Below, piece by piece: positions 8,546 to 17,872 of a stretch of 46,883 nucleotides of DNA. The stretch covers positions 1 to 46,883 of the forward strand of contig JAJYLP010000018.1 in assembly GCA_021787615.1 (NCBI GenBank), written 5' to 3'. The notes under the pieces were generated by a model. That model did not search any database and was not told the origin of the DNA. It saw only the letters and a program-made list of their open reading frames with translations. Each line of letters starts with the position of its first letter. Position 1 is the stretch's first letter. Both the position numbers and the translations under genes were made by a program. Source of the stretch: Pseudomonadota bacterium (GTDB lineage Bacteria > Pseudomonadota > Gammaproteobacteria > Steroidobacterales > Steroidobacteraceae).

Positions 8546-10639
8546 ATGCGAGTTCGTCTCTCATCCTGGACCCGGCCCGCGGCGGCGGCGCTGCTGAGCG
8601 CAGTCTCGTGCTGTCCCTTGGCCGCGGCCCGCGCCGCCCATCCGCCCTTGACGTTCGCCGTCCGGCAGGGCCGATTCTTCAATGCCTTTCTGCGCCAGGG
8701 TCCCGTGGCGGGCGACTTGGTGCTGCGCTCCGGGCCCGATCCGCGCCTCATTATGGCATTTCCGGCCGGCGACAGCGGCGTCGGCGTCTGGTTTACGCGC
8801 GAGCCGCATTGGGCGAACTGGCGCCTGCTCGGCCCGCTGCATCCGGTGCGCGCGCACGACCGGCACGGCCGTCCGCTCTACGGGATGTCCGCCGTGGTCG
8901 AGCTCACCGGCGATGCGGCGCTGCAGGTGCGCCAGGCTGTCCTCTCCAGCATCCGGGTGCTGCGCGATTACAACTCGCTCGGCAAGCTGCCGGCGGGCAT
9001 TGCGACGATGCCGATCAGCGATGCGCAGCGCATCGTCTGGTCGCGCGAGCGCCTCGACGGCAGGGTCAGCTACCGGCTGAAGCTCACCGTGCTGCGCGGC
9101 CGCGTGCGGGGCGCTCGCATTCTCGCCGACCGCGCCGGAGTGATTCGTCTGCGCATCACGGGCCTGACGGGCGAGCCGCCGCTGACATCGCTCGCCGCAA
9201 GGCAGCTGTTGCGCCATCCGCATGCGGGCAGCCGGGCGGCACGCGACACCCTGAGGTTCCTGGCGTACCGGCAGAAGTTTCTCGCCGGCTCGTGGCGCTT
9301 CGACACCTATTTCGGCCGGGATACGCTGATGAGCGTGCGTCTGCTGATGCCGGCGCTCACCGGCGCGGCGATCGATGACGCGCTCGACTCGGTGTTGGCG
9401 CGATTGTCCGCCGACGGCGAGGTAGCGCACGAGGAGGACATCGGCGAGGAAGCCGTGCTCATGAATCTCAAGCGCGGCGTGCGCTCGGACGCGCCGAGCT
9501 ACACCTATCTCATGATCGATGAGAACTACATGCTCGCGCCCGACGCGGCCGCCTGGCTGTTGAATCCGCGCGAGCGCCCGCACGCGGCGGCGTTCCTCTC
9601 CGCCCCGCTCGGCGGTCCGCAGGGGCGCCAGGGCAGCCATGGCGCGGCGCTGGTGAAGAACCTCCGCTTCGTGCTCGAGAGCGCCGCGGCCTTCGCCCGC
9701 GATCCGCGCCGCGCGCATCTGATCGGACTGAAGCCCGGCGTTCCGGTCGGCGATTGGCGGGACAGCAATACGGGCCTCGGCGGCGGGTACTATCCGTACG
9801 ACGTGAATGCGGCCCTCGTGCCGGCCGCGCTCGATGCGGCCGCCCGGCTCTATGCGAGCGGGCTCCTCGAGCCGTATCTGACGGCCGCCGAGCGCCCGTT
9901 GTTTGACAAGGCGGCCACGATGGCGCGGGTCTGGAGCCGGCGCGCCCCGCGCCTCTTCACCGTGACGGTGCCGAACGCGACGGCGGTGAGCGATGTCCTG
10001 CACTACGCCGGGCTCGACAAGGTCCCCGCGCAACCGGCGGTGCGCGCGCTCGGCCGCGGGCCGCTGACGTTCCCGGCGCTGTCGCTGAGCCGCTCGGGCC
10101 GCCCGGTCCCGGTGATGCAATCGGACGTCGGCTATCTGCTGCTGTTCGGCAAGCCGGCCCCGCAGGATCTCGCCCGGCTGGTCACCATGCTGACTCGGCC
10201 GTTTCCCGCCGGACTCATCACAGGGGCCGGCATGGTGGTGGCCAATCCCGCCTTCGCGCCTCCGAGCCTGCAGACGGAATTCACGCGCCACGCCTACCAC
10301 GGCACGGTCGTATGGTCCTGGCAGCAGGCGCTGCTCGCCGCGGGCCTGGCGCGCCAGCTGCATCGCACCGATCTGCCGCCAGCGGTGCGCGCCGACCTTG
10401 AGGATGCGCAGCGCACGCTGTGGCGGGTGATCGAGGCGACCCACTCGATGGCCAACACCGAGCTGTGGTCCTGGACGTATCGGCACGGTCATTACCGCAT
10501 CCGTCCGTTCGGCTCGGCGAGCTCCGATGCCTCCGAAGCGGACGCGGCGCAGCTTTGGAGCACGGTGTATCTGGCGATCAAGCCGCCATCGGGACTGGTG
10601 GACACGGTCCGCACGGCCGCAGCGGCCGGAGCCCGTTAA
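8546..10639 (+). CDS. Exported (alpha/alpha)6-barrel glycosidase-like protein, debranching-enzyme-like
   Basis: A 697-residue exported protein with a Sec signal peptide (basic start, hydrophobic core, AARAA cleavage region near residue 30). I do not recognise a characterised family with certainty. The N-terminal 240 residues look like a beta-rich domain. Near residues 248-265 the motif SWRFDTYFGRDTLMS resembles the WFGRDT motif of bacterial glycogen-debranching and amylo-alpha-1,6-glucosidase catalytic domains, which are six-hairpin barrels. It is followed by acidic stretches HEEDIGEEA (about 293) and GDWRDSN (about 400), candidate catalytic or substrate-binding residues. It is first in a trio: its TAA overlaps the next ATG by one base. 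Good ribosome site GAGGA. The context (GH37, GH65, GH31, TonB receptor, shared operator) suggests cleavage of an alpha-gluco-oligosaccharide. The linkage is unknown. Confidence 0.7.
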   Translation: MRVRLSSWTRPAAAALLSAVSCCPLAAARAAHPPLTFAVRQGRFFNAFLRQGPVAGDLVLRSGPDPRLIMAFPAGDSGVGVWFTREPHWANWRLLGPLHPVRAHDRHGRPLYGMSAVVELTGDAALQVRQAVLSSIRVLRDYNSLGKLPAGIATMPISDAQRIVWSRERLDGRVSYRLKLTVLRGRVRGARILADRAGVIRLRITGLTGEPPLTSLAARQLLRHPHAGSRAARDTLRFLAYRQKFLAGSWRFDTYFGRDTLMSVRLLMPALTGAAIDDALDSVLARLSADGEVAHEEDIGEEAVLMNLKRGVRSDAPSYTYLMIDENYMLAPDAAAWLLNPRERPHAAAFLSAPLGGPQGRQGSHGAALVKNLRFVLESAAAFARDPRRAHLIGLKPGVPVGDWRDSNTGLGGGYYPYDVNAALVPAALDAAARLYASGLLEPYLTAAERPLFDKAATMARVWSRRAPRLFTVTVPNATAVSDVLHYAGLDKVPAQPAVRALGRGPLTFPALSLSRSGRPVPVMQSDVGYLLLFGKPAPQDLARLVTMLTRPFPAGLITGAGMVVANPAFAPPSLQTEFTRHAYHGTVVWSWQQALLAAGLARQLHRTDLPPAVRADLEDAQRTLWRVIEATHSMANTELWSWTYRHGHYRIRPFGSASSDASEADAAQLWSTVYLAIKPPSGLVDTVRTAAAAGAR

Positions 10640-12927
10640 TGGCGGGGCGCGGGGGCGGATCGGCGCGTGCAGTGCGCCTCACGGCGGCCCTCTGCGCAAC
10701 ACTGCTCGCGGTAACGGCCGTGCGCCCGGCGCGGGCCGACACGGGGTTCCATCTGCGGGTGGGGTTCACGGGGCTTGCGAGCTACTTCCCGGGCATGCTC
10801 GGCAACGGCTACCTCGCCACGCTCACTGCGCCGCGCGGCACCGAAGCGACGCAAACGTACATGGTCGGGCTGATGGACCGCACGCCGGGGGACATCGCCC
10901 GCCCGGCGCTGCTGCCCGGATGGAACGCGATCGACTTCGACCCGGCTCCGGCGGCTGCCGCGGCCACATGGCTGAACCGTGCGGCGCTCACCCCGGCGCA
11001 TTTCCGCCATTACCGCCAGAGCCTCGATCTGCGCGATGCGACACTCACGACGCGGTATCGTTATGTTGATCACTCGCGGGCCACGGCGATCACCGTGGTG
11101 AGCTTCATCAGTGAGACCCAGCCGCATCTGAGCGTCGTCCGGCTGCGCATCACGCCACGCTACAGTGGCCAGGTCACACTGTCCTTCCCGCTCACCCTCT
11201 GGCCGGCGCATACGCCGCGGTTCGCGCTGGCGCGCCTCACCGGTCCGCAGGTCAATCGTGCGCTCGCCGCTCACGGTCTGTCGCTGACGCCCCGAGCACC
11301 GGCCACACCCGACCGCGCGGCGCTGTGGTATCCGGGCTACGTCGCCGTGCGCGCCACGGGCGGATCGGCGCGCACGCGCACGCTGTGGCTTGCGGGCCGG
11401 GCGGCCAACAGTCTGCCGCTCGCCATGGCGGCCGCCGTGTCGCTGCCCGCGGGAGCGCAGCGGACGGTCACGCTGCGCCGCGGCCCCGGCCGGCTCGCGC
11501 TCGAGGTGACGCTGCATGTCGAGCGGGATCGGACGTACACGTTCACGAAATTCGTGATGCTGTCTCGCGCCGGATGGGGCGGCGATGCGGCCGCGGATCT
11601 GCGCCTGGCCCGCGTGGCCCGCAGGCGCGGATTCGCGGCGCTGCTGGCCACACAGCGCGCCGCATGGCACGCGTTGTGGCGCCCCGACATTCTAATCAAA
11701 GGGGATCCGAAGGCTCAGCAGGTGGCGCATGCGGCACTCTACTACCTGCTGACCAACACCACGCCGGATACGGGGTGGGCGGTCGGACCCTGCGGGCTGA
11801 CGCTCTGTTACGCCGGGCACGTGTTCTGGGACAGCGACACCTGGGTTTATCCGGCCCTGCTGCTGCTGCACCCGCGTCGGGCCCGCTCACTGCTCGCCTT
11901 CCGCGAGCGCACGCTCGCGCCGGCCGAGGCGCGTGCGCGCGCGAACGGCTATGCCGGAGCGATGTATCCCTGGGAGTCCGATCCGTACAACGGCAGCGAT
12001 CAGACGCCGTATTCGGCGCACGCGCTCTCGCAGAGCGAGATCCACGTCAATGCCGAGATCGCCATCGCGCAGTGGCAGTACTACCTCGCCACGCTCGATC
12101 GCGCCTGGCTGCGGGCGCACGGCTGGCCGGTGATCCGCGCGGTGGCGCGCTTCTTCGCGAGCCGCGCGACGTATGACGCGCGTAGCCACCGCTACGGGAT
12201 TCTGCACGTGACGTCGGTGTCCGAGTCGCATGGCGACATTCCGAACGACACCTACACCAACATGGTGGCGGCCAAGGCGCTCGACATCGCGGCGGCGGCG
12301 GCACGCGTGCTCGGGGTGCGCGCCGATCCGCGCTGGCGCCGCATCGCCGGCGCGATGGACATTCCGCTCGCGCCGGGCGGGCGGCACCATCTGCCGTATC
12401 AGGAATCGGGCGCTGCCGCCGCCAGCACGGCCTTCGGCGGCGGACCGCTGCCGCTGCTGTTCCTGCCGGCACTCGATCTGCGCCTGCCGGCGGCGCTGCG
12501 CCAGGGCGATTACGACTATGCGGTGCGGCCGATCCCCTCGTCCCGGGTCGGGCGCGTCAGCATGGGGATTCTGCCGTGCGTGGCCGCGGCGGACGAGGTC
12601 GGTCTCGGGGCCGAGGCGGGCAAGCGGATCGAGCTGTATCTGACCGGCGGCACGCTGAAGCGGCCCTTCGACGTGCGCACGGAGACGGCGAGCAATAATG
12701 TCGGCCCGTTTCTGACCGGATCGGCAGGCTACCTGCAGAGTCTGATGTACGGGCTGACGGGGCTGCGCGTTCGCCGCGACGGGCTCGTGGATGCCTACAC
12801 TCCGGCTTTGCCGCGTGGCTGGCGTTCCCTGACGCTGCGTGAGGTGAGCTTTCGGGGCCGGCGCCTCGATATCACGGTCACGCGGGCCGCGGACGGCTCG
12901 GCGCAGCTGAAACGGACAGTCCTATGA
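10639..12927 (+). CDS. Exported GH65 glycosidase, probably a hydrolase
   Basis: A 762-residue GH65 protein. The ATG at 10639 is chosen because it overlaps the previous stop (TAATG) and opens a signal peptide ending near ARAD; the frame stays open upstream to 10420. The N-terminal domain has the GNGYLA motif, and the (alpha/alpha)6 barrel has FWDSDTW. The catalytic acid is predicted as Glu529 in SESHGDIPNDTYTN, which lines up without gaps with the DEYH...YTN motif of human PGGHG-type GH65. A second Glu at 682 (VRTETASNN), 153 residues on, is placed like the general base of GH65 hydrolases, whereas phosphorylases lack this base. Export to the periplasm also argues against a phosphorylase. Possible substrates are kojibiose-like alpha-1,2 or trehalose-like alpha-1,1 glucosides. 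Its stop overlaps the next start (ATGA). Confidence 0.85.
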   Translation: MAGRGGGSARAVRLTAALCATLLAVTAVRPARADTGFHLRVGFTGLASYFPGMLGNGYLATLTAPRGTEATQTYMVGLMDRTPGDIARPALLPGWNAIDFDPAPAAAAATWLNRAALTPAHFRHYRQSLDLRDATLTTRYRYVDHSRATAITVVSFISETQPHLSVVRLRITPRYSGQVTLSFPLTLWPAHTPRFALARLTGPQVNRALAAHGLSLTPRAPATPDRAALWYPGYVAVRATGGSARTRTLWLAGRAANSLPLAMAAAVSLPAGAQRTVTLRRGPGRLALEVTLHVERDRTYTFTKFVMLSRAGWGGDAAADLRLARVARRRGFAALLATQRAAWHALWRPDILIKGDPKAQQVAHAALYYLLTNTTPDTGWAVGPCGLTLCYAGHVFWDSDTWVYPALLLLHPRRARSLLAFRERTLAPAEARARANGYAGAMYPWESDPYNGSDQTPYSAHALSQSEIHVNAEIAIAQWQYYLATLDRAWLRAHGWPVIRAVARFFASRATYDARSHRYGILHVTSVSESHGDIPNDTYTNMVAAKALDIAAAAARVLGVRADPRWRRIAGAMDIPLAPGGRHHLPYQESGAAAASTAFGGGPLPLLFLPALDLRLPAALRQGDYDYAVRPIPSSRVGRVSMGILPCVAAADEVGLGAEAGKRIELYLTGGTLKRPFDVRTETASNNVGPFLTGSAGYLQSLMYGLTGLRVRRDGLVDAYTPALPRGWRSLTLREVSFRGRRLDITVTRAADGSAQLKRTVL

Positions 12928-15704
12928 GCGCAGCGGCGCACCGATCGACACCGGGCGGCCTGCGGTGCCTCGGCGCCGCAGCGGTTGCCCTTGCTGCGCT
13001 GGGGCTGACCGCGTGCGCGCGCGGCCCGGTGCGGCACGGCTCGGTCGTCCTCGCCGGCAAGGCGCGCTTCGAATTCCTCACCCCGTCACTGGTGCGTATG
13101 GAGTATTCGCCGAGCGGAGTGTTCGTGAACGCCCCGTCGGTGGTGGTGCGCAAGCGCCGCTGGCCGGCGGTGGCGGTGCACATGCGCCAGCGCGGCGGGT
13201 GGCTGATCGCCACGACCGGCGCGCTGACGCTGCGCTACCGGCTGCATTCGGGCCGCTTCACGCCGGACAATCTCATGGTCACCTGGACAGGTGCGCCGGG
13301 CGTCGCGCACGGCTGGCGCCCCGGGCAGCACGATCCGCTCAATCTCGGCGGACTCACCGACTCGCTCGACAACGTGAGCCGGGCCAATCTGCCGCCCGGC
13401 CGCTCGGACCTGGCGAGCCCGGTGCACGACATCATCCCGGGGATCGACGTGCCGCTTGCGCCCGCGCAGCCGGGATTGCTCAGCCGGTCCGGTTACGGAC
13501 TGATCAACGACAGCGGCACACCGGTGTGGAACGTCGGGCGCACCTGGATCGAGCCGCGCGAGCCGGCCCACGATCAGGACTGGTACCTCTTCGCCTACGG
13601 CGCGCATTACCGGCGCGCGCTGCGCGAGTACGCCGAGCTCTGCGGCCCGGTGCCCATGATTCCGCGTTACGCGCTCGGGCCGATGGTGACCGACCTGAAC
13701 TTCGAGTATTTCCCGGGTTCGCCCGAGACGCGTGATCCGGCGTTCGCGCGTTACGGCGTGCGGCACATCATGCGCGAGCTCGAACGGCTGCGCAGCGAGC
13801 ACATTCCGGTGGATACGCTGGTGCTCGATTTCGGTTGGCACAACTATGGCTGGGACGGCGGCTACGACTGGAGTCCGCTCATCCCGCACCCGCGCCGCTT
13901 CATGCGCTGGCTGCGCCGGCGCGGCTTCAAGCTCGCGCTGAACGATCACCCCGGGTACGCCAACACCCAGGAGAGCGGCCTGTCGTACTACGACAGCCAT
14001 GCGCTCGAGGTACTGCGCGACCTCGGGCGGCCGGTGCCGCCGCGGCCGACGTTCAATCTTGATCTGGCGCATCTGTGGCAGTTCAGCCCCGGACCCTACA
14101 CGCCGGGCGAAGCCAGCCGCACGCGCTGGCGGCCGGTGCGCGTCGGGTTCACCTGGCGGGCGCAGCTGCTGCGCGGCAGCGGCGGCACGGGCTGGTATCG
14201 CGCCACGGTGCGCGTGCCGGCGCCCCTGCCGCGCCATTTGTATCTGTATCTCGGCGGTGTCGCCGGCTCGTACCAGCTGTTCGTCAACGGCAAGCGCGTG
14301 CCGCACAGCCACGTTCAGTGGCCGCAACGACTGACCTTTGCGGATGTGTCGAGCGAGATCCTGCCCGGCACGGTGAATGCGATCGCGCTGCGCGTCGAGT
14401 CGGCAGCGCACGGCGGCGGGCTGGTGTTGGGACCGACCGCCATCCGCAACGTCCCGCCGCCGCCGCCGATCCGCTTCAACCTCGCCAACCACGCTCAGGC
14501 GGCGGTGTTCATGCACGACCTGCACGCGCCGCTCGTGCACGAGGGCGTGAGCTTCTGGTGGGTCGACGGCGGCAGCGGCGCGGCACGCATGCCGGGGTTG
14601 AACCCGCAGCTGTGGACCAACGAGCTGTACTACCGCTCGACGCAGCGCGAGTCGGGCCGGCGCGGATTCATCCTGGCGCGCTACGGCGGCTGGGGGAGTG
14701 AGCGCTATCCGGGATTCTTCACCGGGGATACCTACTCCGAGTGGCCGGTGCTCGCCTACGAGGTCGCCTTCTCCGCCCGCGGCGGCAACGAACTCATCGA
14801 CTATATCAGCCATGACATCGGCGGGTTCCACGGACGCAAGATCCCGTTCGCGCTGTACGCGCGCTGGATCGAGTTCGGCGCCTTCGGCCCGATTCTGCGC
14901 ATGCACAGCGCGCACGAGAACCCGTTCGAGGGCAATCTGCGCATGCCCTGGACGTACGGGGCGCGCGGCGTGTCGCTGATGCGCCGGTATTTCACGCTGC
15001 ACACCGAACTCATCCCGTATCTCTACACCTATGCATGGGTGGCGCACCGCAGGGCCTTGCCGATCATGCGCCCGCTGTACCTCGAGCACGTGGGCGGCCC
15101 GGAGGCCTACCGCCATCCGCACGAGTATTTCCTGGGCGATGACCTGCTGGTCGCGCCGGTGCTGGATGCGAGCGGCGTGCGCGCCGTGTACCTGCCGCCG
15201 GGACAGTGGATCGAGTTCTTCACCGGCAAGCACTACGTGGGCGGCAGGACCTTCACCGCGCACTACGCAGTGAGCGACACGCCGGTATTCGTGCGCGCCG
15301 GAGCGGTCATTCCGGAGCAAAAGCCGAGCACCTACTCCAACGCCAAGCCGCTCGATCCGCTCGTGCTGCAGGTGTACGGCTCGGGAGACGGGCGGTTCGG
15401 TCTGTATCAGGATGACGGCGTCTCGCTCGATTACCTCAAGGGGCAATACGCCCTGACGCCCATCGACTACGCGACGCACGGCGGACTGCACCGCCTGGTC
15501 ATCGGGCCGACACGCGGCGCCTATCACGGCCAGCTGCCCGCACGGGGCTATGTGCTGCGCATCCATACTCGACAGCGGCCCCAAGCGCTCGCGGTTGACG
15601 GGCACGATACCGCGGCGATTCGGTGGAACGCTGCCCGGCGCCTGGCGCAAGTCGTGCTGCCGAAACACAGCATTCGCGAGCGGGTGGTGGTCACATGGCG
15701 CTGA
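12924..15704 (+). CDS. GH31 alpha-glucosidase-family lipoprotein with inserted jelly-roll domain
   Basis: A 926-residue exported GH31 enzyme, starting at an ATGA overlap with the GH65 gene. The signal peptide ends in a lipobox (LTAC, Cys about residue 31), so it is predicted to be membrane-anchored. GH31 marks are DTLVLDFGWHNYGWDGG and LNDHPGY in the barrel, the predicted nucleophile Asp548 in FWWVDGGSG, the predicted acid/base Asp602 in FFTGDTYSEW, and a distal beta domain with LPPGQWIEFFTG and QDDGVSLDY. A segment of about 110 residues (roughly 400-510) is inserted before the nucleophile strand. It reads like the sugar-binding jelly roll of GH2 enzymes (GWYRATVRVP, LFVNGKRV, LPGTVNAIALRV). 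Specificity could be alpha-glucosidase, alpha-xylosidase or transglucosidase; alpha-glucosidase is favoured by the neighbours. Last gene of the trio. Confidence 0.9.
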   Translation: MSAAAHRSTPGGLRCLGAAAVALAALGLTACARGPVRHGSVVLAGKARFEFLTPSLVRMEYSPSGVFVNAPSVVVRKRRWPAVAVHMRQRGGWLIATTGALTLRYRLHSGRFTPDNLMVTWTGAPGVAHGWRPGQHDPLNLGGLTDSLDNVSRANLPPGRSDLASPVHDIIPGIDVPLAPAQPGLLSRSGYGLINDSGTPVWNVGRTWIEPREPAHDQDWYLFAYGAHYRRALREYAELCGPVPMIPRYALGPMVTDLNFEYFPGSPETRDPAFARYGVRHIMRELERLRSEHIPVDTLVLDFGWHNYGWDGGYDWSPLIPHPRRFMRWLRRRGFKLALNDHPGYANTQESGLSYYDSHALEVLRDLGRPVPPRPTFNLDLAHLWQFSPGPYTPGEASRTRWRPVRVGFTWRAQLLRGSGGTGWYRATVRVPAPLPRHLYLYLGGVAGSYQLFVNGKRVPHSHVQWPQRLTFADVSSEILPGTVNAIALRVESAAHGGGLVLGPTAIRNVPPPPPIRFNLANHAQAAVFMHDLHAPLVHEGVSFWWVDGGSGAARMPGLNPQLWTNELYYRSTQRESGRRGFILARYGGWGSERYPGFFTGDTYSEWPVLAYEVAFSARGGNELIDYISHDIGGFHGRKIPFALYARWIEFGAFGPILRMHSAHENPFEGNLRMPWTYGARGVSLMRRYFTLHTELIPYLYTYAWVAHRRALPIMRPLYLEHVGGPEAYRHPHEYFLGDDLLVAPVLDASGVRAVYLPPGQWIEFFTGKHYVGGRTFTAHYAVSDTPVFVRAGAVIPEQKPSTYSNAKPLDPLVLQVYGSGDGRFGLYQDDGVSLDYLKGQYALTPIDYATHGGLHRLVIGPTRGAYHGQLPARGYVLRIHTRQRPQALAVDGHDTAAIRWNAARRLAQVVLPKHSIRERVVVTWR

Positions 15705-16051
15705 GGCCCGCACCGTTCGGTGTGCGCGATGGTCGGCGCCGGATCGTATCGCTGCGATGACGGTTGCGGTCGCCTGCGCCGGATTGCCGCCCGCTCGCGC
15801 GACGATCGCGGCGAGCTGCCCCCGGGGTCGCACCGAAGGTCGCCGCACAGCCCTCAAGGTTCATTCTGCTGTGCCGAATCGAGCGCTTCCGGAGTAAATC
15901 CGTACCGAACGCGCCCGGCTCGAGCGGGCTGACAGTGTGCCTGCAGACATCTGCCTGGGGCTCGCGGCATCAGAGGCGCCGGCACGCACCCATTCGGCGA
16001 GCGGAGTCCGCCGGTTCTCGTCACGGGGCGCGGACGACTTGCACGAGGCGC
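15705..16051. other. Convergent intergenic region, no gene seen
   Basis: A 347-bp space between the convergent GH31 and TPR/oxygenase genes. Short open frames occur on the plus strand, but none has a ribosome site or a protein-like composition. A few short GC-rich inverted repeats are present (for example GCTCGC with GCGAGC near 15796-15819), none with a T-run, so no terminator is called. Confidence 0.5.
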
Positions 16052-17872
16052 TTATTGCAGCGGGACGGCGTCGAAGGCCACTGTCAGGCGCGGCTGAGCG
16101 CTCGCAAACGGGACGGTGCTGTGCCAGAAGTACGACGGAAACAGCACCAGCATGCCGACGGCAGGGCGCACGGCGTATTCGGACTCGAGCGCGGGGGTCG
16201 TGAGGATGCCCGGCCTGCCGAAGTCGAGCACGCCTTCCTCGGTGCGTGCCTCGGCCATGATGTCAGGCAGCTCGATGTAGAACGCCGATGAGATCCATCC
16301 CCGCGGATGGACGTGGCTCATGTGGAAGCCTCGATTACGCAGCCGCACCGACCAGCTGCCGTTGAAGCGCCAGCGGCCGCTGTTGCGCCCGCGGAGCGGA
16401 TCGGTGCCGCGGCCGATGTGCTCGAGATAGCGCTCGATCGGAGCGGCAAATGCCTGGAACAGGGCGCGGATCGGCTCCTCGGCGCTGCGGGTCAGGTCGC
16501 CGGTAGTCTCGGTGCCGTGGCGCAGCGATTGAAACAGCAGGGCATGGCCGTCGGGATCGTGCAGCCGATCGAGGCTCCCCTTCAGGTCCCGCAGGAACGT
16601 TGCCACGTCGGTCCAGGGCTTGGGGGCCTCGAGGGGCAGCGGCAGCACCAGATTGCGGTAGTCGCAAAGCTGTGCGTAACGCTCGTCGCCGAGCAGGCGC
16701 ATTGCGGTCGTCTGCAGCGCGATGAGGTACTGGTTAGTCGGGGCACGAGTCAGCAGCGCCTCGCAGTGGCTCAAAGCGCAGCGTGCATCGCCTACACCGA
16801 GTTCGGCCGCGGCCAGCAGGCTGCGCGCGGATGCGTCGTGCGGCATCGTTTGCAATGCTCGCTCGGCGAGGGACCGAGCCGTGGCAGGCTCGAATTCGAG
16901 CGCCGCGAGACCGGCGCGCACCACCAGGGACGGCGGTGCCTGCGCGCGCTGTGTCCGAGGCGCGAGGCAGGCGTAAGCGCCACGGGCGTCGCCCGCTCCC
17001 TGCAGGATGGCCGCCTTGGCCCCCCACAGCGCATCGTCGTTCGGAAACGTCCTGAGCGCGCGGTCGAGCTGCTCCGTCGCCTGCGCCAGGTCGCCACATC
17101 GCGCCCAGACCAGCTGCGCGAGGCTGTTGTGCGCCTCGATCAGGCGTGGCTCGAGTCTCAGACAATCGCGCAGGGCGGCTTCCGCGCCCCGGGAATCGCC
17201 GTCGGCCATGAGGCTGCGCGCCAGAGAATGAAAGATCGCGGCCGTCTTGTGCCCGTGCAACAGGGCCCGGCGAGCGACTTGGCCCGCCTCGCCGTGCTCG
17301 CCCGCGGCATTCAGGGCGATGGCCAGCGCCTCAGCGGCCGCCGGATCGGCCGGGGCCGAAGCGGCGATGCCCCGATAGTATTTGACCGCTTCAGCCTGGC
17401 GGCCGAGGGCGATCAGCGCGTTGACGTGCTGCGTGGCGAGCTGTGCATCCATCCGGCCCTGCGAGCAGAGCGGTGCAGCCACCGCGAGCGCTTGGCTCGG
17501 CCGGCCGCTGGCGTTGTAGCAGCGAGCCAGCACCATCGCTGCGCGCGGATCGGGTGACCCTGCGGCCAGCGCGCGCTGCAACACCGCCTCCGCCTCGGCT
17601 GAACGCCCGCTCGAGAGGAGGAGTTCGCCAAGCATCGTCAGGCTCGGGGTCCAGGCCGGGTCAACCTCGATCGCACGCCGCAGAAGTGCCTCCGCTCCCG
17701 CTGCATCGCCGAGAACGAGTTTCACGCCGGCCAGGAGACGCTGTGCTTCGGCGAACCCGGGATGGGACGCGACGATCGGCCCGAGCTGATCGTGCGCGGC
17801 GCGATACTGGCCGGCTTGAAGCTGTGCGCTGATTTCGCGCATCGCATCGAGGACAGAAGCCGGAACTGACAC
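16052..17872 (-). CDS. TPR protein with C-terminal 2-oxoglutarate/Fe(II) oxygenase-like domain
   Basis: A 606-residue protein without a signal peptide, starting at GTG 17872 after GAGGTCC. Residues 1 to about 400 are a series of TPR-like helical repeats (for example AEALLRRAIEVDPAWTPSLTMLGELLLSSGR). The last 100 residues resemble the putative 2OG-Fe(II) oxygenase family 2OG-FeII_Oxy_5: HMSHVHPRGWISSAFYIELPD gives candidate iron ligands, FPSYFWHSTVPF a second His, and PRLTVAFD the 2-oxoglutarate-binding Arg. It lies downstream of the TonB receptor on the same strand, but a hairpin terminator and 386 bp separate them. Oxygenases of this type often sit beside TonB receptors in xanthomonads and sphingomonads (general recollection). 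Its substrate is unknown; a protein or bound ligand held by the TPR scaffold is one guess. Confidence 0.75.
   Translation of the reverse strand: MSVPASVLDAMREISAQLQAGQYRAAHDQLGPIVASHPGFAEAQRLLAGVKLVLGDAAGAEALLRRAIEVDPAWTPSLTMLGELLLSSGRSAEAEAVLQRALAAGSPDPRAAMVLARCYNASGRPSQALAVAAPLCSQGRMDAQLATQHVNALIALGRQAEAVKYYRGIAASAPADPAAAEALAIALNAAGEHGEAGQVARRALLHGHKTAAIFHSLARSLMADGDSRGAEAALRDCLRLEPRLIEAHNSLAQLVWARCGDLAQATEQLDRALRTFPNDDALWGAKAAILQGAGDARGAYACLAPRTQRAQAPPSLVVRAGLAALEFEPATARSLAERALQTMPHDASARSLLAAAELGVGDARCALSHCEALLTRAPTNQYLIALQTTAMRLLGDERYAQLCDYRNLVLPLPLEAPKPWTDVATFLRDLKGSLDRLHDPDGHALLFQSLRHGTETTGDLTRSAEEPIRALFQAFAAPIERYLEHIGRGTDPLRGRNSGRWRFNGSWSVRLRNRGFHMSHVHPRGWISSAFYIELPDIMAEARTEEGVLDFGRPGILTTPALESEYAVRPAVGMLVLFPSYFWHSTVPFASAQPRLTVAFDAVPLQ

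Noticed and set aside
8561-10492. A 643-codon open frame antisense to the debranching-like gene
   Set aside because: Same effect as above. The plus-strand protein has a signal peptide, a ribosome site and coupling to the next gene.
10639-12927. Reading the GH65 protein as maltose, trehalose or kojibiose phosphorylase
   Set aside because: A signal peptide and a second Glu at the base position fit a hydrolase better; not proven.
13086-15857. A 923-codon open frame antisense to the GH31 gene
   Set aside because: It mirrors the GH31 gene, with an Arg/Ala/His-rich translation, no motif and no ribosome site. GC-rich codons keep the opposite strand open.
15705-16051. Small genes between GH31 and the TPR/oxygenase gene
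   Set aside because: Open frames there lack ribosome sites and have random-looking translations.
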